Shown here piece after piece: positions 1 to 7,429 of a stretch of DNA of 46,225 bases. The notes under the pieces were generated by a model. It was not told the DNA's origin and ran no database searches. It worked only from the letters and a program-made list of their open reading frames with translations. Numbering within the stretch: position 1 is the first letter of the stretch; each line of letters starts with the position of its first letter. Both the position numbers and the translations under genes were made by a program. This DNA comes from Alcanivorax sp. DSM 26293 (GTDB taxonomy: Bacteria > Pseudomonadota > Gammaproteobacteria > Pseudomonadales > Alcanivoracaceae): contig NZ_FNUM01000013.1 of NCBI RefSeq assembly GCF_900107995.1, forward strand, positions 1 through 46,225, given 5' to 3'.

Positions 1-331
1 AGGCAAACCGACAGCCATTCGCTGCGATAACGGGCCCGAGTTCATCAGCCACGATTTCGTCGGTTGGGCTCAGAAGCGGGAGATTCGCATAGAGTATATT
101 CAGCCCGGAAAGCCGCAGCAGAATGCCTATATCGAGCGTGCAAACCGGACAATCCGTTACAGCTGGCTTAGCAAACACCTGTTCGACAGCCTGGAGGAAG
201 TTCAGGATTATGCGACCAAGTGGTTATGGTTTTACAATCACCGTCGACCCCACAAAGCCAATGGCGGCAAGCCGCCACTGATGGCTGCGTAAGCTCTACT
301 TTTGGGCGATGCTAAAAATGGGGTGATTACC
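1..331 (+). mobile_element. IS3-family insertion sequence, 3' part (left copy)
   Basis: This is the end of an IS3-family element: the C-terminal transposase coding region plus a ~39-bp non-coding tail. The right boundary at 331 is set by comparison with the inverted copy at 46131-46225. The two are identical over 95 bp and diverge immediately after ...TGATTACC. The terminal sequence read inward is GGTAATCACCCCATTTTT. The left end lies outside the window, so the left inverted repeat and target duplication cannot be seen. Confidence 0.9.
2..292 (+). CDS. IS3-family transposase (OrfB/InsF type), C-terminal part
   Basis: Open from the window edge to TAA at 290-292 (96 codons visible). The rve-type integrase core is recognisable: the second catalytic Asp in CDNGPEF and the catalytic Glu in the QQNAYIERANR segment, followed by the usual FYNHRRPHKA tail. 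This is the D-(35)-E half of the DDE catalytic domain; the N-terminal HTH and first Asp lie outside the window. The residue after ERxN differs slightly from the common ERFNR form, but the key acidic residues are present. Its 3' end points into the window. Confidence 0.9.
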   Translation, partial: GKPTAIRCDNGPEFISHDFVGWAQKREIRIEYIQPGKPQQNAYIERANRTIRYSWLSKHLFDSLEEVQDYATKWLWFYNHRRPHKANGGKPPLMAA

Positions 332-901
332 CTCAAAGACGTAACGTCTTCTCGAACATCGCGACTCAGATTCATTCTTTTCTTTATATCTGGGGTTATT
401 GTAATTTCGAATAGCTTCAAGATTTACCCGGATTCACTCCCTCTTCTCAATATGCCCATGGAACCTGAGCAAGATTTTATATTTATTGGGGTCCTGGGGC
501 TTTGTAACGTATATACGCTATTTTCTTACTGTGTTTCGTATTTCAATGATTATCTTCGATGGAGGCTCTCTAAGTCGGTTGCTAGATATGAAATCTCAAG
601 ATCTGAATTGACTCGGCTCTCTAGTAAGTGTGATTCCCTGATAAGCACCTTTTCTCGTGATATGGATTCTTATGGTGTCCATGACCATGAATTGGTGGAA
701 GTAGAGCGCTGGAAAAACGCAATACTCTCTGAAAAGCCCCAGCGTGCCTTCATCACTATCCAAGGAAAATTTCTCGGCTTTGTTCATTTAATTCGATTTA
801 CCGTGCTTGAACTCATTGCCCCTGTGATTGTTGCTCTTCTGGCAGTGTTCTCAAGCATAGATGAGTCGGTAGGTGTTTTAGCGGGAGTTCTAGCTTTCTG
901 A
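302..901 (+). CDS. Hypothetical membrane protein, 5' end replaced by the IS
   Basis: An open frame of 199 codons. Only codons 1-10 (from a TTG at 302) lie in IS DNA; the rest is flanking DNA. Hydrophobic stretches occur at about residues 22-40, 60-82 and 160-198, so it is probably an inner-membrane protein with three or more helices and a polar middle (about 88-155). I do not recognise the family. Because the frame starts inside the IS terminus with no visible Shine-Dalgarno, the true 5' part was probably lost on IS insertion. It is best read as a 5'-truncated remnant, possibly expressed from an IS-internal start. The first internal ATG in host DNA is codon 51. Confidence 0.5.
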   Translation: MGDAKNGVITLKDVTSSRTSRLRFILFFISGVIVISNSFKIYPDSLPLLNMPMEPEQDFIFIGVLGLCNVYTLFSYCVSYFNDYLRWRLSKSVARYEISRSELTRLSSKCDSLISTFSRDMDSYGVHDHELVEVERWKNAILSEKPQRAFITIQGKFLGFVHLIRFTVLELIAPVIVALLAVFSSIDESVGVLAGVLAF

Positions 902-947
902 TTCTCAGATAAATGTGGTCACTATATGGCGATCAGTAGGCAACCAC

Positions 948-985
948 AAAAAAAGGGTTAGAGATGGCTCTCTAACCCTTTTTTC
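948..985 (-). terminator. Bidirectional Rho-independent terminator
   Basis: A perfect GC-containing stem (AGGGTTAGAGA with its complement) has a 4-base TGGC loop. It is flanked by an A-run on one side and a T-run on the other. It lies just downstream of the minus-strand tRNA-Met and downstream of the plus-strand membrane-protein frame, so it can serve both. Confidence 0.85.
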
Positions 986-991
986 TTTATC

Positions 992-1068
992 TGGTAGCAA
1001 GGGGCGGACTTGAACCGCCGACCCCAGCATTATGAGTGCTGTGCTCTAACCAGCTGAGCTACCTTGCC
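992..1068 (-). tRNA. tRNA-Met (anticodon CAT), elongator type
   Basis: The 77-nt cloverleaf can be folded by eye. The acceptor stem is GGCAAGG with CCTTGCT (G1-U72 wobble), with discriminator A and an encoded CCA. The D-arm is AGCTCAGCTGGTTAGAGCAC, the anticodon loop is CTCATAA, and the T-arm contains GGTTCAAGTCC. The overall sequence closely follows the E. coli elongator tRNA-Met pattern. A tRNA-Ile2 (modified CAT) is less likely because it follows a different body sequence. Confidence 0.9.
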
Positions 1069-1189
1069 ATTTGAGGCCGCGAATTTTCCGCGAGGGAGGG
1101 GTGGGTGTCAAGCGCTGGGTGCGTGTGTGGGCAATGTTTGATCAGTTGTTGGCAGGGGAAGGGAATTTCTGCCATAGTTGCAGGTCAAA

Positions 1190-1204
1190 TGAAAATGATT
1201 CTTA
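1190..1204 (+). promoter_or_regulatory. Candidate Fur box upstream of iscR
   Basis: TGAAAATGATTCTTA fits the 7-1-7 Fur consensus TGATAAT-G-ATTATCA at 12 of 15 positions. It ends about 19 bp upstream of the iscR -35 hexamer. This suggests iron-dependent input in addition to IscR autoregulation. Short AT-rich matches of this kind can occur by chance. Confidence 0.45.
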
Positions 1205-1218
1205 ATTGTAAGCCATTA

Positions 1219-1251
1219 ATACTTGACCAAAACGCTCAGGATTACTACGCT
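1219..1251 (+). promoter_or_regulatory. iscR promoter with IscR type-1 operator
   Basis: A -35 TTGACC (1223-1228) and a -10-like TACGCT (1246-1251) are 17 bp apart. The 25 bases from 1219 to 1243 match the E. coli type-1 IscR consensus (ATASYYGACTRWWWYAGTCRRSTAT) at all but a handful of positions, and the operator overlaps the -35 and spacer. This is the classic arrangement for repression of iscR by [2Fe-2S]-IscR. Confidence 0.75.
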
Positions 1252-1283
1252 TCACGTCAAATACACGCAATAAGGGTGTGGAT

Positions 1284-1748
1284 ATGCGCTTGACTACAAA
1301 AGGTCGCTACGCGGTGACGGCGATGCTGGATCTGGCATTGCATGCGGCCACGGGCCCGGTATCGCTGGCGGATATTTCCGATCGCCAGGGCATATCCATT
1401 TCCTATCTGGAGCAGTTGTTCGCCAAGTTGCGCCGTAGTGGCCTGGTGAACAGCGTGCGTGGGCCGGGTGGGGGCTATCAGCTCAGCCGGCCCAGCGAGG
1501 ATATTGATGTGGCTGCAGTGATTGCGGCGGTGGATGAATCCGTGGATGCCACTCGCTGTGGCGGTCACGGGGATTGTCAGGAGGGCGACACCTGCCTGAC
1601 CCATCACCTGTGGTGCGATCTTTCCGACCAGATTCAGGCGTTCCTCAGTGGCATTTCCCTGGGGGAGCTGGTGGCTCGCCAGGAAGTGAAGCAGGTGGCT
1701 CAGCGCCAGGACCGTCAGCACCAGCGCCTGCCCGTCAGTAGCCTGTAA
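1284..1748 (+). CDS. iscR: Fe-S cluster-responsive transcriptional regulator IscR
   Basis: Rrf2-family regulator of 154 aa that senses Fe-S status and represses Fe-S biogenesis genes when it carries a [2Fe-2S] cluster. The N-terminal winged helix begins [16 protein letters not shown], near-identical to E. coli IscR. The cluster ligands C92, C98, C104 and H107 are all present (RCGGHGDC...TCLTHH). The ATG at 1284 is chosen because it gives the family N-terminus; an in-frame GTG six bases upstream would add two residues. An IscR operator overlaps its own promoter, and a second lies at the sufB promoter. A cysteine desulfurase gene follows 135 bp downstream, without iscU, iscA, hscBA or fdx. Confidence 0.97.
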   Translation: MRLTTKGRYAVTAMLDLALHAATGPVSLADISDRQGISISYLEQLFAKLRRSGLVNSVRGPGGGYQLSRPSEDIDVAAVIAAVDESVDATRCGGHGDCQEGDTCLTHHLWCDLSDQIQAFLSGISLGELVARQEVKQVAQRQDRQHQRLPVSSL

Positions 1749-1828
1749 GCGATTTCTACACCCTCACCGTTATCCCGTTGCGGCGGGGGGTCTTTGCCCG
1801 GACGCAACGCTGACGGTGTGGATTCAGG

Positions 1829-1834
1829 TATAAT
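1829..1834 (+). promoter_or_regulatory. Possible -10 element of the cysteine desulfurase gene
   Basis: A perfect TATAAT lies 49 bp upstream of the chosen ATG at 1884, in the gap after iscR. No convincing -35 hexamer is seen at 16-18 bp, so promoter strength is uncertain. It suggests the desulfurase can be transcribed apart from iscR. Confidence 0.4.
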
Positions 1835-1883
1835 TTCGTCTCCGTTGCTTCGCCAACTCCCAATCGTTACAAGCCAAGTCGCC

Positions 1884-3035
1884 ATGAGCCAAGCTGTCTA
1901 TCTCGACTATGCGGCAACGACCCCGGTAGACCCGGCGGTGGTTGATGTGATGGTCCGTCATCTCGGTCCCGAAGGGACCTTCGCCAACCCGGCCTCCCGC
2001 AGCCACCTGTATGGCTGGCTGGCGGAGGAAGCGGTGGAATCTTCCCGCCGTCAGGTGGCTGACCTGCTGCAGGCGGACCCGCGGGAGATCGTCTGGACCA
2101 GCGGTGCCACCGAGGCCAACAATCTGGCCATCAAGGGCGTGATCGAAGCCCGAGGGGGTGGCCATGTGATTACCAGTGCCACGGAACACAAGGCGGTGCT
2201 GGATGCCTGTGGCTGGCTGGAAAAGCAGGGCCACCCGGTGACCTACCTGAAACCGGCTGCGGATGGTCGCATTGATCCGCAGAGTGTGGCCGAGGCGTTG
2301 CGTGAGGACACTGTGCTGGTGAGCATCATGCACGCCAATAACGAGACCGGGGTGATCAACGATATCGCCGCTATCGGCGCCCTGTGCCGCGAAAACGGCG
2401 TGTTGTTCCATACCGATGCGGCCCAGAGTGTGGGTAAGCTGGATCTGGATGTGCAGGCCCTGCAGGTGGATCTGTTGTCCGTGTGTGCCCACAAGATTTA
2501 TGGGCCCAAAGGGATTGGTGCCCTCTATGTGCGCCGTGCGCCGGATGTGAAGGTGGCCGCCCAGATTCATGGCGGTGGCCATGAGCGGGGCATGCGCTCC
2601 GGCACCCTGGCCACCCATCAAATCGTCGGTATGGGCGAAGCGGTTGCCCTGGCAGCCCGTTTGCGGGACGAGGAAGGTCCCCGTATTGCCGGGCTGCGTG
2701 ATCGTTTGTGGCAGGGCATCAGTCAGCTGGACGGTGTGAGCCTCAATGGTGAGGGGGCGCCGCGCTTGCCGGGGCACCTCAATGTGGCCTTTGCCGATGT
2801 GGATGGCGAAATGCTGCTTACCGCCATGAATCAGGCGGCGGTGTCTTCCGGTTCCGCCTGCACGTCCGCGTCCCTGGAGCCGTCCTATGTGCTCAAGGCC
2901 ATGGGCGTGCCGGATGCACTGGCCCACGGCTCCATTCGCTTCTCCGTGGGGCGCTTTACCTCGGAGGCGGATATCGACCGGGTGATCGACAATGTGAGCC
3001 AGGTGATCCCGCGATTGAGAAAGGCGGCGGGTTAA
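1884..3035 (+). CDS. iscS: Cysteine desulfurase, IscS/NifS type with short C-terminus
   Basis: PLP enzyme (383 aa) that removes sulfur from cysteine as a protein persulfide for Fe-S and thio-cofactor synthesis. Key residues match group I desulfurases: H102 (ATEHK), D178 and Q181 for PLP contact, the Schiff-base K204 in [12 protein letters not shown], and the persulfide C326 in [17 protein letters not shown]. The start at 1884 gives the family N-terminus ([16 protein letters not shown]). The open frame extends 90 nt upstream but without similarity. The protein ends at PRLRKAAG, about 20 residues before the end of E. coli IscS, which carries the IscU-contact tail. That fits the absence of iscU nearby. 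Confidence 0.9.
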   Translation: MSQAVYLDYAATTPVDPAVVDVMVRHLGPEGTFANPASRSHLYGWLAEEAVESSRRQVADLLQADPREIVWTSGATEANNLAIKGVIEARGGGHVITSATEHKAVLDACGWLEKQGHPVTYLKPAADGRIDPQSVAEALREDTVLVSIMHANNETGVINDIAAIGALCRENGVLFHTDAAQSVGKLDLDVQALQVDLLSVCAHKIYGPKGIGALYVRRAPDVKVAAQIHGGGHERGMRSGTLATHQIVGMGEAVALAARLRDEEGPRIAGLRDRLWQGISQLDGVSLNGEGAPRLPGHLNVAFADVDGEMLLTAMNQAAVSSGSACTSASLEPSYVLKAMGVPDALAHGSIRFSVGRFTSEADIDRVIDNVSQVIPRLRKAAG

Positions 3036-3130
3036 TCCTAACCGGCGGCGGGTTTTATCCCCCGAGCGGTTTTCTGCACGGCAGTACCTCCCTGCTATGG
3101 TGAATACACACCTGAATGGGAGGGGGTTCT

Positions 3131-3697
3131 ATGCACGGCGTCATTATTTCCAACCTGAAAAAATACGTGGAAGAAAAACTGGGCGAGGACGCCTGGGATA
3201 GTCTGCGCGACAAGGCCGGGCTGACCGGCAAGGCCTTTATTCCTATCAGCATGTACCCGGACAGCGATCTGGATGATCTGTTGGCGGCGGCGGTGGAAAT
3301 CACCGGGCAAGGCCGTGATGACATTCTCAAGGATTTCGGTGCCTGGGTGATCCCGCCATTGATGAAAATGTACCGTTCCTTTATCCCCGAGGATTGGGAT
3401 GCGGTGACCTTTCTGAAAAATATCGAAGAGCGGATTCACGAGCGGGTGGTGCGCATGAAAGATGCCAGTGCCAAGCCGCCCCATATCAACGTGTCAGAAA
3501 TTTCCCCGGGTCTGCTGGAGGTGGAGTATCAGTCCCATCGGGATATGAGCTATCTGGCACTGGGCTGTGTGTATGGCGTGGCCGATTATTATGGGCAAAA
3601 GGCGACGCTGATGGAGGAGAGGCGGGTGGTGGGTACCCACAGGACCTTCATCATGCGGATCTCCGCCGGGGAGCAGACCCAGCGGGATGCGGTCTGA
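3131..3697 (+). CDS. H-NOX (haem NO/O2-binding) domain protein, copy 1
   Basis: Stand-alone haem-NO-binding protein of 188 aa, the full length of one H-NOX domain. The family landmarks are present: the MHGVI N-terminus, the proximal haem-ligand histidine H103 in EERIHERVVRMKD followed by AKPP, and the YxSxR haem-propionate motif as Y133-Q-S135-H-R137. The ATG at 3131 is preceded by a strong Shine-Dalgarno (GGAGGGG, 3118-3125). H-NOX proteins usually sense NO and regulate a histidine kinase or cyclic-di-GMP enzyme. No such partner is adjacent; the neighbours are a paralogue and Fe-S assembly genes. It is cytosolic, with no signal peptide. Confidence 0.88.
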   Translation: MHGVIISNLKKYVEEKLGEDAWDSLRDKAGLTGKAFIPISMYPDSDLDDLLAAAVEITGQGRDDILKDFGAWVIPPLMKMYRSFIPEDWDAVTFLKNIEERIHERVVRMKDASAKPPHINVSEISPGLLEVEYQSHRDMSYLALGCVYGVADYYGQKATLMEERRVVGTHRTFIMRISAGEQTQRDAV

Positions 3698-4019
3698 ACG
3701 GCGCTGAAGCTAAAGACAGCGTTAACCCATTATCCGTTGGCACCTTGCTCGCAAGGCGAAGGGCAGACCGCTGGCACCGCGCCAGACCAATCCCCTTCGC
3801 GTTGCGGGCAACGCGCCAACGGTCCTTTCTTGCCTCGCCCTGATGCGTTCCCGCCAGGGGATGAATCGCGCAAAAACCGAAAAATGTGACCGCCTATGTC
3901 ACCCGGCGTCCAGTCGCCTGTTGATCCCGGCGCCAGTGGTGGCGCCGGTCGGTTGGACGGTCGTGCCGGCGGCACAGCTCTTGCTGTGTTAACGGAAGAG
4001 CCGGCTCGGGAGCAATGAC
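3698..4019 (+). other. Intergenic region between the two H-NOX genes
   Basis: The 322-bp gap holds no convincing gene. A perfect 8-bp stem, CCGGCGCC (3927-3934) with GGCGCCGG (3941-3948) and a 6-base loop, has no T-run, so it is not a standard terminator. The region is long for an operon gap, so copy 2 may have its own promoter. I could not pick out clear -35/-10 hexamers. Confidence 0.4.
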
Positions 4020-4583
4020 ATGCATGGCGTGATCGTGACCAATTTCAAGCGGTATCTGGATGAATTCATCGGCATCGAAGCCTGGAAGGAGGTGGTCTCC
4101 ACCGCCGGGTTGCAGGGCAAGACCTACCTGCCGGTGGCACTGTATCCGGATGAGGAAATGGAGGCGCTGCTGCGGGCGGCGGAATCTGCCACCGGCCTGC
4201 GCCGGGATGATCTGCTGGCGGATTTCGGCGAGTGGGTGATCGGGCCGCTGATTGACATGTACCAGGCCATGATTCCTGCGGGCTGGGACGCCATGACCTT
4301 CCTGCTCAACATGCAGCAAATCCACGAGCGGATTCTGCGACTCAAGGACCCGGCGGCGACGGCGCCGAAGATCCAGGTGCACAAGCGCGGCGACGATACC
4401 CTGGAGATCCACTACCTCTCCCAGCGCAATATGGCGGCGATGATTCATGGCTCGGTGAAAGGGGTGGCCGCCTATTTCAATGAAACGGCCAGCTTGCTCG
4501 GCTCGGAGGCGGGAGAGGGCGGCGAACAGCGGTTTGTGTTCCACATTCAGCCAAACAAGACCCAGGCCCGGGAAGCGGTATAG
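4020..4583 (+). CDS. H-NOX (haem NO/O2-binding) domain protein, copy 2
   Basis: A 187-aa paralogue of the preceding gene, colinear along its whole length (MHGVIVTNFKRYLDE...; LPVALYPDEEMEALL...). The proximal histidine is H102 (QIHERILRLKD) and the haem motif YxSxR is Y132-L-S134-Q-R136, so both copies look haem-competent. The start at 4020 has GGGAG just upstream. It ends 29 bp from the convergent sufE stop. Tandem duplication followed by divergence is likely; the copies are clearly similar but not near-identical, so the duplication is not recent. Distal-pocket differences could give different ligand preferences. Confidence 0.88.
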   Translation: MHGVIVTNFKRYLDEFIGIEAWKEVVSTAGLQGKTYLPVALYPDEEMEALLRAAESATGLRRDDLLADFGEWVIGPLIDMYQAMIPAGWDAMTFLLNMQQIHERILRLKDPAATAPKIQVHKRGDDTLEIHYLSQRNMAAMIHGSVKGVAAYFNETASLLGSEAGEGGEQRFVFHIQPNKTQAREAV

Positions 4584-4612
4584 CGTTTGGCTGGCAAGGG
4601 CCTCGTAGCGGG

Positions 4613-5059
4613 TCAGGCTGTCAGGGACTGGGCCTGTTGTTTGATCTTGCCGACCATGGCACGCAGGCCGTTGCCGCGGGTGGGGCTCAGGTGGTTGAGC
4701 AGATCAATGCGGTCGAAGAAGGCGTCCATGTCGTAATCGTGAATCGCCCGGGGGGATTGGCGGTTCAGGGCGGACAGCACGATGGCGGCCAGGCCCTTGA
4801 CGATCAGGGCGTCGGAATCCACCGCCAGATAAAGGGTGTCCGCGTCGCTGTCGTAATCGGTTTCCAGCCACACCTGGCTCTGGCAGCCGCGCACGAATCG
4901 GTCTTCGGTTTTCAGTTCATCAGGCAGTTCGGGCAGCTGCTTGCCCAGGTCGATGATGTAGCGATAGCGCTCTTCCCAGTCATCCAGGAATTCCAGGTCT
5001 TCACTGATGTCCTCGGCGGTAATGTCTTTGCCCAGGGTGATGCTGTGGATATCGAACAC
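4613..5059 (-). CDS. sufE: Sulfur acceptor protein SufE
   Basis: SufE (148 aa) accepts persulfide sulfur from SufS and passes it to SufB for cluster assembly. The acceptor cysteine is C59 in RFVRGCQSQVWL, and the preceding DWEERYRYIIDLGKQLPELP block is typical of the family. I choose the GTG at 5059, which gives FDIHSITLGKDIT. A longer reading from a TTG at 5101 would run into an inverted repeat and is unlikely. GGAG lies about 10 bases upstream of the GTG. It is the last gene of the suf operon, separated from sufT by a long hairpin that may attenuate transcription or stabilise upstream mRNA. Confidence 0.93.
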   Translation of the reverse strand: MFDIHSITLGKDITAEDISEDLEFLDDWEERYRYIIDLGKQLPELPDELKTEDRFVRGCQSQVWLETDYDSDADTLYLAVDSDALIVKGLAAIVLSALNRQSPRAIHDYDMDAFFDRIDLLNHLSPTRGNGLRAMVGKIKQQAQSLTA

Positions 5060-5080
5060 GTCGCTTGCACTCCAGAGATA

Positions 5081-5156
5081 GCTGCAAGCTACAAGCCCCA
5101 AGTCTCAAGCTAAACCCGGGGTTCCCCCTTGTAGCTTGAAGCTTGTGGCTTGCAGC
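5081..5156. repeat. Long inverted repeat between sufT and sufE
   Basis: The arms are GCTGCAAGCTACAAGC (5081-5096) and GCTTGTGGCTTGCAGC (5141-5156), complementary with one G-U-type mismatch. Inner CAAG/CTTG stretches extend the pairing. The AGCTTG/CAAGCT-rich composition is that of dispersed intergenic palindromes common in related genomes. In the suf mRNA it would form a large hairpin. Confidence 0.75.
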
Positions 5157-5158
5157 TT

Positions 5159-5704
5159 TTAAAACATTCCCAGCTCGAGCTGAGCCTCTTCACTCATCAT
5201 ATCGCGGCTCCAGGGCGGGTCGAACACCAGGGCCACTTCCACCTTGTCCACGTTGGGCACCTTGCCCAGCCGGTCTTCCACATCGCCTACCAGTACCGGA
5301 CCCATGCCGCAGTTGGGGGCGGTCAGTGTCATGCGCACCTGCACCACGTTCTGGTCATCGCGCCGGATCACATCACAGCCATAGACCAGGCCCAGCTCCT
5401 TGATGCTGACCGGAATTTCCGGGTCGAAGATGGTCTGCAGGGTGCTGTCCAGATCGTCCTGGCGCACGCTGCCGTCCTCGTTGGCGGGGGCGAAGTCCAG
5501 CTTCAGGGGTTCCTGGCCGATGGCGTCAGCATCGGTGCCGTCGATGCGCGCCATATTGCCATTGATGGTCACCGTGTAGGTGCCACCCAGGGCCTGGCGC
5601 AGATTGACGAAGCTGTTCTTGGGGATGGTGATGCGGGTGCCGTCCGGCACCTTGCGGGCCGGCACGTCACGCTGAACGACGACGGTTCTCTGTTCTTGCG
5701 CCAA
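5159..5704 (-). CDS. sufT: SufT, MIP18/DUF59-family Fe-S assembly factor
   Basis: 181 aa with an N-terminal SufT-specific region and a C-terminal DUF59/MIP18 domain (about 98-165) containing the conserved cysteine in LTAPNCGMGPVL. SufT helps Fe-S protein maturation in organisms using SUF. The TTG at 5704 is preferred: GAGG lies six bases upstream, it comes two bases after the sufA stop, and an upstream extension would only read antisense-like sequence inside sufA. The domain core IFDPEIPVSIKELGLVYG is intact. Confidence 0.9.
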   Translation of the reverse strand: MAQEQRTVVVQRDVPARKVPDGTRITIPKNSFVNLRQALGGTYTVTINGNMARIDGTDADAIGQEPLKLDFAPANEDGSVRQDDLDSTLQTIFDPEIPVSIKELGLVYGCDVIRRDDQNVVQVRMTLTAPNCGMGPVLVGDVEDRLGKVPNVDKVEVALVFDPPWSRDMMSEEAQLELGMF

Positions 5705-5705
5705 T

Positions 5706-6065
5706 TCAGACCTCGTCCACGGTGAAGCTTTCGCCACAACCGCATTCGCCGGTGGCATTGGGGTTGCGGAACTTGAACAGGCTGTTGACGCCCTCGGTGA
5801 CGTAATCAATGACCAGGCCATTGAGCATGGGCAGCCATTTCTCCGGCACGTAAAGGTTCACGCCGTCGATCTCGAACAGCTTGTCGCCGTCTGTGGGTTC
5901 TTCCACAAAGTCCAGGGTGTACATGAACCCGGAGCAGCCGGATTCGTCCAGATCCAGACGGATGCCGCTGGCACTGGCGCGCTGGATTTCCCGCAGGGCC
6001 TGTTTGTTGGCTGCCTCGGTCAGGTGAAGGGTGACCTGGCCGGGTTGGAATGTCTGAACTGTCAT
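5706..6065 (-). CDS. sufA: A-type Fe-S carrier protein (SufA/IscA family)
   Basis: 119-aa HesB-like carrier that receives clusters from the SUF scaffold and hands them to apo-proteins. The three cluster-binding cysteines are C44 (ESGCSGF) and C108/C110 (GECGCGESF). The start at 6065 follows AGGTAGG at Shine-Dalgarno distance. It lies between sufS and sufT; a 26-bp-arm palindrome separates it from sufS. Sequence alone does not firmly distinguish SufA from ErpA, but operon position favours SufA. Confidence 0.9.
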   Translation of the reverse strand: MTVQTFQPGQVTLHLTEAANKQALREIQRASASGIRLDLDESGCSGFMYTLDFVEEPTDGDKLFEIDGVNLYVPEKWLPMLNGLVIDYVTEGVNSLFKFRNPNATGECGCGESFTVDEV

Positions 6066-6096
6066 GAAATTACCTACCTTGCATTAGCGCATGGTT

Positions 6097-6170
6097 CGTA
6101 GGAGCGTCGCTGGCGGCGCGATGACTTGCGATCAGCGCTGGCTTATCGCGCCGCCAGCGACGCTCCTACG
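6097..6170. repeat. REP-like palindrome (TAGGAGCG type) between sufS and sufA
   Basis: Two perfectly complementary 26-nt arms (6097-6122 and 6145-6170) begin CGTAGGAGCGTCGCTGGC and flank a 22-nt loop. The outer GTAGGAGC/GCTCCTAC core is the hallmark of dispersed REP-like elements mobilised by RAYT transposases. In mRNA it would form a very stable hairpin between sufS and sufA. Confidence 0.85.
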
Positions 6171-6214
6171 GAAAGGTTTTCCGTGTTGCGTGCCGCCTGT
6201 TGCGTCTGGCGTTA

Positions 6215-7429
6215 TCAGAGAAAGGTCTTCACCTTCTCCAGCGCCTCGAACAGGCGATCCACCTCGTCAAGGGTATTATAAATCGAGAATGACGCCCTGA
6301 CTGTGCCAGGAATGCCGAGCGTGTCCATCAGCGGCATGGTGCAGTGATGGCCGGTACGTACCGCCACCCCTTGCTTGTCCAGCAGCATGCCCACGTCCGC
6401 CGGGTGAGCGCCTTCCAGCAGGAAGGACAGCACACTGACCTTATTGGCGGCGGTACCAATGATTTTCAAGCCGTCGAAAGCCTCTGCCTGTTTGGTGGCG
6501 TGAACCAAAAGGGCGTCTTCATGGGCTTGCAGTGCCTCCCGGTTCTGCTGATTGAACCAGTCGATGGCGGCGGCCAGGCCGATAGCCCCGGCAATATTGG
6601 GGGTGCCGGCTTCGAATTTGTAGGGCAGCTGGTTCCAGGTGCTCTTTTCGAAACTCACCGTTTCGATCATTTCGCCGCCGGTCTGATAGGGCGGCATGGC
6701 TTCCAGCAGCTCGCGGCGGCCGTAGAGTACACCGATGCCGGTGGGGCCGAACAACTTGTGGCCGGAGAAGGCGTAGAAATCCACATCCAGGGCCTGCACA
6801 TCCACCGGAAAGTGGCTGACTGCCTGGGCGCCGTCGATCACGGTAATCGCACCGGCCTCACGGGCCTTGGCGACCATCTCCTGCACCGGATTCAGGGTGC
6901 CCAGGGCATTGCTGGCATGGCCGATGGCCAGGATTCGGGTGCGCTCGCTGAGCAGCTGGTCAAAAGCCTCCATGTCCAGGCTGCAATCCTCGCGCAGCGG
7001 GATCACTTTCAAGGTGGCGCCGGTGGCCAGGCAGGCCTGTTGCCATGGCACGATATTGGCGTGGTGTTCGCTGGTGCTGATCAGCACTTCGTCGCCAGGC
7101 TGCAGGCGCTCACGGCCGATGCAATGGGCGACGATGTTGATGGACTCGGTGGTGCCCTTGGTCCACAGGATCTCTTCGCGGCTGGCGTTCAGGAAGCGGG
7201 CCACGGTTTCCCGGGCACCCTCGAACTGGCCGGTGGCCAGATCACTGAGATGGTGGGCGCCCCGGTGCACATTGGAGTTCACCGTGCGGTAGTACTGCTC
7301 CAGCACATTCAGCACCGCGGCCGGTTTCTGGGTGGTGGCACCGTTATCCAGATACACCAGCGGCTTGCCGTTAACCTGTTGATCCAGGATCGGGAACTGC
7401 GCGCGAAGGGCTGCCACATCAAACGTCAT
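6215..7429 (-). CDS. sufS: Cysteine desulfurase SufS
   Basis: 404-aa group II cysteine desulfurase, the sulfur donor of the SUF pathway together with SufE. Motifs: H122 (TSEHHAN), D199 and Q202 (VIDGAQAVSH), PLP lysine K225 in FSGHKLFGPTG, and active-site C363 in RTGHHCTMP. The ATG at 7429 shares one base with the sufD stop (TAATG), which indicates translational coupling. The frame extends further upstream inside sufD, but the family N-terminus (MTFDVAALRAQFPILDQ) fixes the start. With the IscS-like enzyme at 1884 this gives two desulfurases in one locus. Confidence 0.97.
   Translation of the reverse strand: MTFDVAALRAQFPILDQQVNGKPLVYLDNGATTQKPAAVLNVLEQYYRTVNSNVHRGAHHLSDLATGQFEGARETVARFLNASREEILWTKGTTESINIVAHCIGRERLQPGDEVLISTSEHHANIVPWQQACLATGATLKVIPLREDCSLDMEAFDQLLSERTRILAIGHASNALGTLNPVQEMVAKAREAGAITVIDGAQAVSHFPVDVQALDVDFYAFSGHKLFGPTGIGVLYGRRELLEAMPPYQTGGEMIETVSFEKSTWNQLPYKFEAGTPNIAGAIGLAAAIDWFNQQNREALQAHEDALLVHATKQAEAFDGLKIIGTAANKVSVLSFLLEGAHPADVGMLLDKQGVAVRTGHHCTMPLMDTLGIPGTVRASFSIYNTLDEVDRLFEALEKVKTFL

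Noticed and set aside
992-1068. tRNA-Met as an attachment site for a left-hand island
   Set aside because: No integrase gene lies near it, and I saw no copy of the tRNA 3' end elsewhere in the window.
3394-3843. A 149-codon plus-strand frame overlapping H-NOX copy 1 and the following gap
   Set aside because: It is out of frame with a clear H-NOX gene, rich in Gly, Ala and Arg as expected for a shifted frame, and lacks a start signal.
5060-5101. An N-terminal extension of SufE from a TTG at 5101
   Set aside because: The added residues come from the dispersed inverted repeat, and the GTG at 5059 has a usable Shine-Dalgarno and family-like N-terminus.
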